A DNA stretch of 18,529 bases from CAZLIC01 sp964559535 (GTDB lineage Bacteria; Pseudomonadota; Alphaproteobacteria; Rhodobacterales; Rhodobacteraceae), in NCBI GenBank assembly GCA_964559535.1, contig CAZLIC010000085.1, forward strand, positions 1 through 18,529. Reading direction: 5' to 3'. The position numbers and the translations under genes were made by a program. The notes beneath the pieces are model-generated. The model saw nothing but the letters and a program-made list of their open reading frames with translations. It did no database searches and had not been told where the DNA came from. This document shows, piece after piece, positions 14,288 through 18,529 of this stretch (the first letter of the stretch is position 1; every line of letters starts with the position of its first letter).

Positions 14288-14989
14288 ATGACACAGGCCC
14301 CGATGCCCGACGCCGCCGCCGCCGATGATACCCCGAAGGACGCCGATCCCGCCCCGCCGCGGGTGGGCAACCTGCCGCGCAAGCAGCCGCGCGGCACGCG
14401 GCGTTCGCAGCTGATCGAAGCCACCATCGAGACGCTGGCCGAGGTCGGCTATGCCCGCACCACGCTGACGGCCGTGGCCAGGCGCGCCGGCCTGTCGCAC
14501 GGGCTGGTGAACTTCCATTTCGAGACCAAGGAAAAGCTGCTGCACGAAACCATGGTCTATCTGGGCGAGGAATACCGGGCCAACTGGGCCGCGGCGCTGG
14601 CCGCCGCCGGCCCATCGCCTGCCGAACGGCTGGACGCGCTGTTGCGGGCCGACTTCAACCCGGCGATCTGCACCCCTGCCCGGCTGGCCGCCTGGTGCAG
14701 CTTCTGGGGTGAGGCGCAGTCGCGCCCGATGTACCAAGAGGCCTGCGGGTCGAACGACGAGGCCTACAACGCGGTTTTGGAGCAGTCCTGCACCGACCTG
14801 ACCGCGCAGGGCGGCTATGGTTGGGCGCCCGTTCGGGTGGCGCGTGTTCTGCGCGTGACGACCGAGGGCGTATGGCTGGAAATGATGACCATGAGCCGCC
14901 CCTACAGCCGCGAAGAGGCGCTGGCCACCACGCTGTCCTGCGCCGCAGCGTTCTTTCCGCGGCATTTCGACAGCCGCGGACTGATCTGA
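14288..14989 (+). CDS. TetR-family transcriptional regulator, BetI-like
   Basis: A 233-residue DNA-binding repressor-type protein. After a low-complexity, acidic N-terminal extension of about 35 residues comes the TetR_N domain: RRSQLIEATIETLAEVGYA (39-57), then the helix-turn-helix TTLTAVARRAGLSHGLVNFHF (58-78) and ETKEKLLHETM. Downstream, WAAALAAAGPSPAERLDALL and AAWCSFWGEA match the BetI-type ligand-binding domain. BetI proteins repress choline-to-betaine genes, but no bet genes are present here; the gene instead precedes trkH by 14 bases and is presumably co-transcribed. The ATG at 14288 is a reasonable start; 14303 is an in-frame alternative. Ligand and targets are unknown. Osmotic or potassium control is an inference from context. 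Confidence 0.85.
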   Translation: MTQAPMPDAAAADDTPKDADPAPPRVGNLPRKQPRGTRRSQLIEATIETLAEVGYARTTLTAVARRAGLSHGLVNFHFETKEKLLHETMVYLGEEYRANWAAALAAAGPSPAERLDALLRADFNPAICTPARLAAWCSFWGEAQSRPMYQEACGSNDEAYNAVLEQSCTDLTAQGGYGWAPVRVARVLRVTTEGVWLEMMTMSRPYSREEALATTLSCAAAFFPRHFDSRGLI

Positions 14990-15003
14990 CGGCGGGCAGC
15001 AGC

Positions 15004-16491
15004 GTGGCATCCCTTCAGTCCGGCGCAGAGGAAAACCGCACCACGATTGACCTGCGTCCGGTGGCACATCTGACCGGCCAGGTGGTGCTGGGGCTGGGGG
15101 TGCTGATGATCGTGCCTGCCGTGGTGGACGCGTTGCTGGGCGACCCCAATGCCGATGACATGGCCACGGCGGCGGGCATCACCATCCTGTCGGGTCTGGG
15201 GCTGGCGCTGGCGACGGGGTCGCAGCGGGGCAAGGGTCTGGACACGCGGCAGGCCTTCCTGCTGACCCTGACGGTGTGGTTCTCGCTGTCGGCCTTTGGC
15301 GCGCTGCCTTTCGTGCTGGGGGCGCCGGGGCTGCGCTGGATCGATGCGCTGTTCGAATCCGTCTCGGGCATCACCACAACGGGTTCGACGGTGATCGTGG
15401 GGCTGGACAACCTGCCTGCGGGAATGAACCTGTGGCGCGGCATGCTGAACGGCGTGGGCGGCCTGGGCATCGCCTTTGTCGCCATGATCTTCCTGCCGGT
15501 GATGCGGATCGGCGGCATGCAGTTCTTCCGCACCGAGGGCTTCGACACGCTGGGCAAGGTGATGCCGCGTGCGACCGACATCGCCGCCGCCCTGCTGCGC
15601 GTCTACCTTGGCCTGATCCTGGCCTGCACCCTGACCTATCTTGCGCTTGGCCAGTCTCCGCTGGATGCCACCGTGCACGGCATTGCCACCATTGCCACCG
15701 GCGGATTTTCACCCACGGACGCGTCATTCACCAAGTACCAGGGCGCCAGTGAATACGCGGGGGCGCTGTTCATGGTCCTGGGCGCGATGCCCTACATCCG
15801 CTTTGTCCAGATGATCGGCGGCCAGCCCGGCGCCATGGCGCGCGACCCGCAGGCGCGCGCCTTCGTGATCTGGCTGATCGGGGCGATCTGTCTGGTCACG
15901 CTGTGGCGCGTGGCGTCGCATGGCGCAGCGGTCGAGCCCAGCTTCCGCGAGACGCTTTTCAACCTAACCTCAGTCATGACAGGAACCGGCTTCTTCTCGG
16001 GCTCGTTCGGGGCCTGGGGCGGCTTTGCACTGGCGGTGGCCTTTACGCTGGGCCTGTGCGGCGGCTGCTCGGGCTCGTCCTCGGGGGCGATGACGGTGTT
16101 CCGCGTAAAGGTCATCCTGACGGCCGTGGCAGCCGCGCTGCGGCGCATCGCGAATCCGTCACGCATTGCGCCGGTACGCTATGACGGGCGTCCGGTGCCG
16201 CCCGATGCGATGGCGGGCATCATCTTCTACGCCAACGGATATCTGGTGACACTTGGGGTGCTGTCGGTGGCGCTGACGCTGACCGGGGCCGACGCGGAAT
16301 CGGCCTTGTTCGCGATCTGGACGTCAATGGGGAACATTGGCTACGGCGTGGGTACGATGGTGGCGCGCACCGGCACCTTCGTCGATTTCACGAACGAGGC
16401 GAAGGCGGTGATGATCCTGGCCATGCTGATGGGCCGGCTGGGCCTGCTGGCGGTGTTCGTGGTGTTCCTGCCACGGTTCTGGCGCGACTAG
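15004..16491 (+). CDS. trkH: TrkH-family potassium uptake protein (channel subunit)
   Basis: A 495-residue inner-membrane protein of the TrkH/KtrB superfamily. The four pore loops are visible: GITTTGSTVI (122-131), IATIATGGFSPTD (227-239), LTSVMTGTGFFSG (321-333) and WTSMGNIGYGVG (439-450). Each supplies a selectivity-filter glycine. The M1-P-M2 repeats run through the protein with 8-10 hydrophobic helices, and CGGCSGSSSGAM (352-363) is a conserved late helix. It takes up K+ with a cytoplasmic TrkA-type NAD-binding partner that is not encoded in the window. The GTG at 15004 is the probable start, 14 bases after the regulator stop, with GGCGGGC upstream; the frame remains open to 14821 inside the regulator. 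The C-terminal stop overlaps that of the convergent gene in the sequence CTAG. Confidence 0.92.
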   Translation: MASLQSGAEENRTTIDLRPVAHLTGQVVLGLGVLMIVPAVVDALLGDPNADDMATAAGITILSGLGLALATGSQRGKGLDTRQAFLLTLTVWFSLSAFGALPFVLGAPGLRWIDALFESVSGITTTGSTVIVGLDNLPAGMNLWRGMLNGVGGLGIAFVAMIFLPVMRIGGMQFFRTEGFDTLGKVMPRATDIAAALLRVYLGLILACTLTYLALGQSPLDATVHGIATIATGGFSPTDASFTKYQGASEYAGALFMVLGAMPYIRFVQMIGGQPGAMARDPQARAFVIWLIGAICLVTLWRVASHGAAVEPSFRETLFNLTSVMTGTGFFSGSFGAWGGFALAVAFTLGLCGGCSGSSSGAMTVFRVKVILTAVAAALRRIANPSRIAPVRYDGRPVPPDAMAGIIFYANGYLVTLGVLSVALTLTGADAESALFAIWTSMGNIGYGVGTMVARTGTFVDFTNEAKAVMILAMLMGRLGLLAVFVVFLPRFWRD

Positions 16492-18272
16492 TTCCAGCAG
16501 GACACCAGCACGGTCATGGCCGTGGCCCGCCGTGTGAGGTCCTCGGGCGACAGCGCGCCGTCACGGACAGCGGGCTGTACGGCGATGCCTGCCGCCGCCA
16601 GCCGGGCGGAAATGGCGGGGGCCGCGGTGGCGAAGGCCACGCCTTCGGGCAGGACGCGCGCGTCGCCCTGCGGGGCAGGCAGCAACAGGCCCACCATCGC
16701 CCCCGAGGAATCCAGCACCGGCCCCCCGGCATCGCCCGGCAGCGCGGCGATGGACAGGCGGCGCAAGTCAGGCTCGCCGTCCAGCCCGGTGACGCCCGCG
16801 ACGGTGCCAAAGGTCAGCGCTGGCGCCGGCAGCGCATCTTCGTAGCTGTAGCCCGCCACTGCCACTTCCAGCCCCGGGCGCAGCGCGCCGGATTCAAACC
16901 CCGCCAGCGCCCGGGGGGCAAGCGGCGCTTTCGGTCGCAGCACGGCGATGCCCAGCGCCTCGTCCATGAGCGCCACCTCGGCGTCGGTCTCGCGGTCGAT
17001 GGTGATGCGGTTACAGGATTGCACGGCCTGCGCCACGGTCAGCACCGTGCCGTCCACCGCCACGAACACGCCGCTGCGCGACCGTTCGGGGCGGCGCACC
17101 TCCATGCCGGCCAGAAGGCCTGCTCGGCTGGCATCGTCCAGCGGCACAAGGCCGGGGTCCAGCGCACGTGAACCCGCCGGCTTGAACGTGGCCGCCATCG
17201 CCTTCTTCACTGCCTCGATCTTTGGTGCGGCCGCCGGTTCCCACACCAGCATCCAGCCCTTGATCAGCCCCTGCGTGACCTGCGCCGTGGCATAGGCCGA
17301 CCGCGTGCCGTCCGACCCTTCCAGCGTGAAGGACCTGTCGCCCAGGTCGCGCGGACCGCCCGCGGGCACCGCGTCAAGCGTCTGCAGCACGTCATAAAGG
17401 CCGCGCAACGCCCCGGCATCACCCGGCTGGCTGAGCAGGAACACCCGCAGGCCGCTGTTGTTTTTCTCGGCATAGGTCACGAAGGGCGGGTCGTAGCCTT
17501 CGAACGCCACCATCGCCAGGGGCAGCGCCACCTCGATGCCTGCCTCGCGCTCGGTGATGGTCTGCAGGCCCAGATCGGCCTCGATCCGCGCGCGTTCGCC
17601 CAGAAGTGCAGCCCGCTGGCGTGTCGTCAGCACCCCGGTCGGCTCGTAGCCCTGGTCGGCCTGCCAGGCCTCCATGGCGGCCCGCGTGCCCGGGCCGATG
17701 GCGCCGTCGATGGCGCTGGAATAAAAGCCGAACCATTGCAGCGCTGATTGCAGCGCCTGCCGCTCTTCCCTGGTCAGATCAGCTTCCGAGGCCCGCGCCT
17801 GCGCCACCGTCTCGTCCGGGTCGGGGGCGGGCGCGGGGTCGGGTTCTGGCGCCGGTCCGGCGGCCGCGGCTTCCGGTGCGGCCGATTCAGGCACGGGGTC
17901 GACGGTCAGTTCCGGCGTCGGGCCGACTTGCAGGGGCGCAATGGCGGGGTTCGTGCCCACCGGCCAGAAGGCATTGCGGTAAGGTGCGCCCAGCGCCACG
18001 AAGGCGTCGCCGGGCACCAGATTGTCGGACAGAAGCTGCTGGCGCCGGGCCTCGGCCGCGTCGGGCGTGTAAGGCCCCAGCACGATGGCGTACCAGCCCG
18101 AGGCCATCTGGAACCCCGCCACGTCGGGAAAGGCCGCCGCATAGGCCCTTGCCCGCGCCTGGGCCTCGGCCAGCGTCGGCTGCGCCTCGATCTGTACCCA
18201 GGCGCGTTCCTGCGCCGCAGCCAACCCCGCGAACCAGCACAGGAATGCCGCCGCCACGACCCAGACACGCAT
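16488..18272 (-). CDS. Exported SPOR + peptidoglycan-binding protein with a trypsin-fold domain lacking the catalytic triad
   Basis: A 594-residue exported protein. Signal peptide about 1-21 (MRVWVVAAAFLCWFAGLAAA). A SPOR-like domain at about 24-96 (AWVQIEAQPTLAEAQARARA then YAIVLGPYT) is expected to bind denuded peptidoglycan at the septum. A Pro/Ala/Glu/Asp linker covers 115-160. PG_binding_1 lies at about 166-225 (ALQWFGFYSSAIDGAIGPGT). The C-terminal about 395-565 matches a trypsin-like/DegP fold (GVFVAVDGTVLTVAQAVQSC, ALGIAVLRP, LPGDAGGPVLDSSGAMVGLL). The expected His is Gln415, the Asp is Gly441 and the Ser is Ala515, each confirmed from the codon, so proteolysis is unlikely. ATG 18272 is chosen for the signal peptide; the open frame to 18413 overlaps the glyQ start. 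Divergent from glyQ and convergent with trkH. Confidence 0.85.
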   Translation of the reverse strand: MRVWVVAAAFLCWFAGLAAAQERAWVQIEAQPTLAEAQARARAYAAAFPDVAGFQMASGWYAIVLGPYTPDAAEARRQQLLSDNLVPGDAFVALGAPYRNAFWPVGTNPAIAPLQVGPTPELTVDPVPESAAPEAAAAGPAPEPDPAPAPDPDETVAQARASEADLTREERQALQSALQWFGFYSSAIDGAIGPGTRAAMEAWQADQGYEPTGVLTTRQRAALLGERARIEADLGLQTITEREAGIEVALPLAMVAFEGYDPPFVTYAEKNNSGLRVFLLSQPGDAGALRGLYDVLQTLDAVPAGGPRDLGDRSFTLEGSDGTRSAYATAQVTQGLIKGWMLVWEPAAAPKIEAVKKAMAATFKPAGSRALDPGLVPLDDASRAGLLAGMEVRRPERSRSGVFVAVDGTVLTVAQAVQSCNRITIDRETDAEVALMDEALGIAVLRPKAPLAPRALAGFESGALRPGLEVAVAGYSYEDALPAPALTFGTVAGVTGLDGEPDLRRLSIAALPGDAGGPVLDSSGAMVGLLLPAPQGDARVLPEGVAFATAAPAISARLAAAGIAVQPAVRDGALSPEDLTRRATAMTVLVSCWN

Positions 18273-18346
18273 GAAAACCCGCCCCCGCAACCCTTTGGCC
18301 TGCGAAACCACAGTTTGTGACACTTTTCCAGTGCCCTCCGCCGCGG

Positions 18347-18375
18347 TTGACCCCCGCTGCACTGCAAAATATGGA
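18347..18375 (+). promoter_or_regulatory. Possible sigma-70-type promoter for glyQ
   Basis: TTGACC (18347-18352) and TATGGA (18370-18375) are spaced by 17 bases, 36 bases ahead of the glyQ ATG, within an AT-richer patch (GCAAAATATGG). The -35 is a near-consensus match; the -10 is weaker. This is a pattern match by eye only. Confidence 0.5.
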
Positions 18376-18411
18376 AGGCGCGCCACACCATGGCACCACA
18401 AGGGGGGCCAC

Positions 18412-18529
18412 ATGACCGCGCCGCGCTGTTTTCAGGACATCATCCTGCGCCTGTCGGCCTACTGGGCCGCACGCGGCTGCGCCGTGCTGCAGCCCTATGA
18501 CATGGAGGTGGGCGCGGGCACCTTCCACC
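18412..18529 (+). CDS. glyQ: GlyQ: glycyl-tRNA synthetase alpha subunit (5' end only)
   Basis: The window ends after 39 codons. The visible N-terminus has FQDIILRLSAYWAARGCAVL (7-26) and then QPYDMEVGAGTFH, which is diagnostic of the alpha chain of bacterial heterotetrameric glycyl-tRNA synthetase. This chain carries the class II catalytic core that charges tRNA-Gly. The ATG at 18412 is preceded by AGGGGGG about 5 bases upstream. In alphaproteobacteria glyS normally follows, but it would lie outside the window. Divergent from the SPOR pseudoprotease gene. Confidence 0.95.
   Translation, partial: MTAPRCFQDIILRLSAYWAARGCAVLQPYDMEVGAGTFH

Noticed and set aside
18273..18413. Longer start for the SPOR pseudoprotease
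   Set aside because: It would bury the signal peptide 47 residues inside the protein and overlap the glyQ start and its likely promoter.
1..18529. CRISPR array, tRNA or rRNA genes
   Set aside because: No regularly spaced direct repeats, cloverleaf pattern or rRNA-like stretch was found on reading through the window.

Overview
The window is chromosomal DNA from an alphaproteobacterium, most likely of the Rhodobacteraceae (Rhodobacter/Paracoccus-like). This rests on the high GC content with GC-rich third codon positions, the tight mix of both strands, and the gene set: late suf genes, a PotABCD-type transporter, moaA, a SPOR/peptidoglycan-binding protein divergent from glyQ, and an RTX-flanked sugar dehydrogenase. 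I see no rRNA, tRNA, CRISPR array, insertion sequence or integrase.

Layout from left to right. (1) The 3' end of an unknown gene is followed by two overlapping stem-loops and a cytoplasmic-looking S8 (subtilisin-type) peptidase. (2) An iron-sulfur assembly pair, sufT and sufA, is separated by a two-gene unit made of a SatD-family protein and a DUF3307 multi-pass membrane protein. These two overlap by ATGA, and the satD part is clearly more AT-rich than its surroundings. (3) On the minus strand lies a complete polyamine-type ABC importer, transcribed ATPase, binding protein, permease, permease. It has a structured leader, and a perfect 28-bp palindrome lies between the binding-protein and permease genes. 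(4) A small lipoprotein gene is divergent from moaA (molybdopterin synthesis). moaA converges on a secreted PQQ-type sugar dehydrogenase bracketed at both ends by RTX calcium-binding repeats. (5) An MltB-type lytic transglycosylase follows; its ribosome-binding site lies in one arm of an 11-bp inverted repeat. (6) A BetI-like TetR regulator lies directly upstream of trkH (potassium uptake). (7) Convergent with trkH is a SPOR + peptidoglycan-binding + trypsin-fold protein in which all three catalytic positions are replaced (pseudoprotease). (8) The first 39 codons of glyQ end the window.

Most of the window is ordinary housekeeping: Fe-S assembly, Moco synthesis, transport, cell wall and a tRNA synthetase. 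The best candidate for an under-described system is the SatD-DUF3307 pair. SatD shows aspartate motifs and spacing reminiscent of class III nucleotidyl cyclases plus a C-terminal helix-turn-helix, and it is translationally coupled to a membrane protein. The second is the SPOR/PG-binding pseudoprotease. Functional proposals for both are inference from motifs read by eye; no database search was run.
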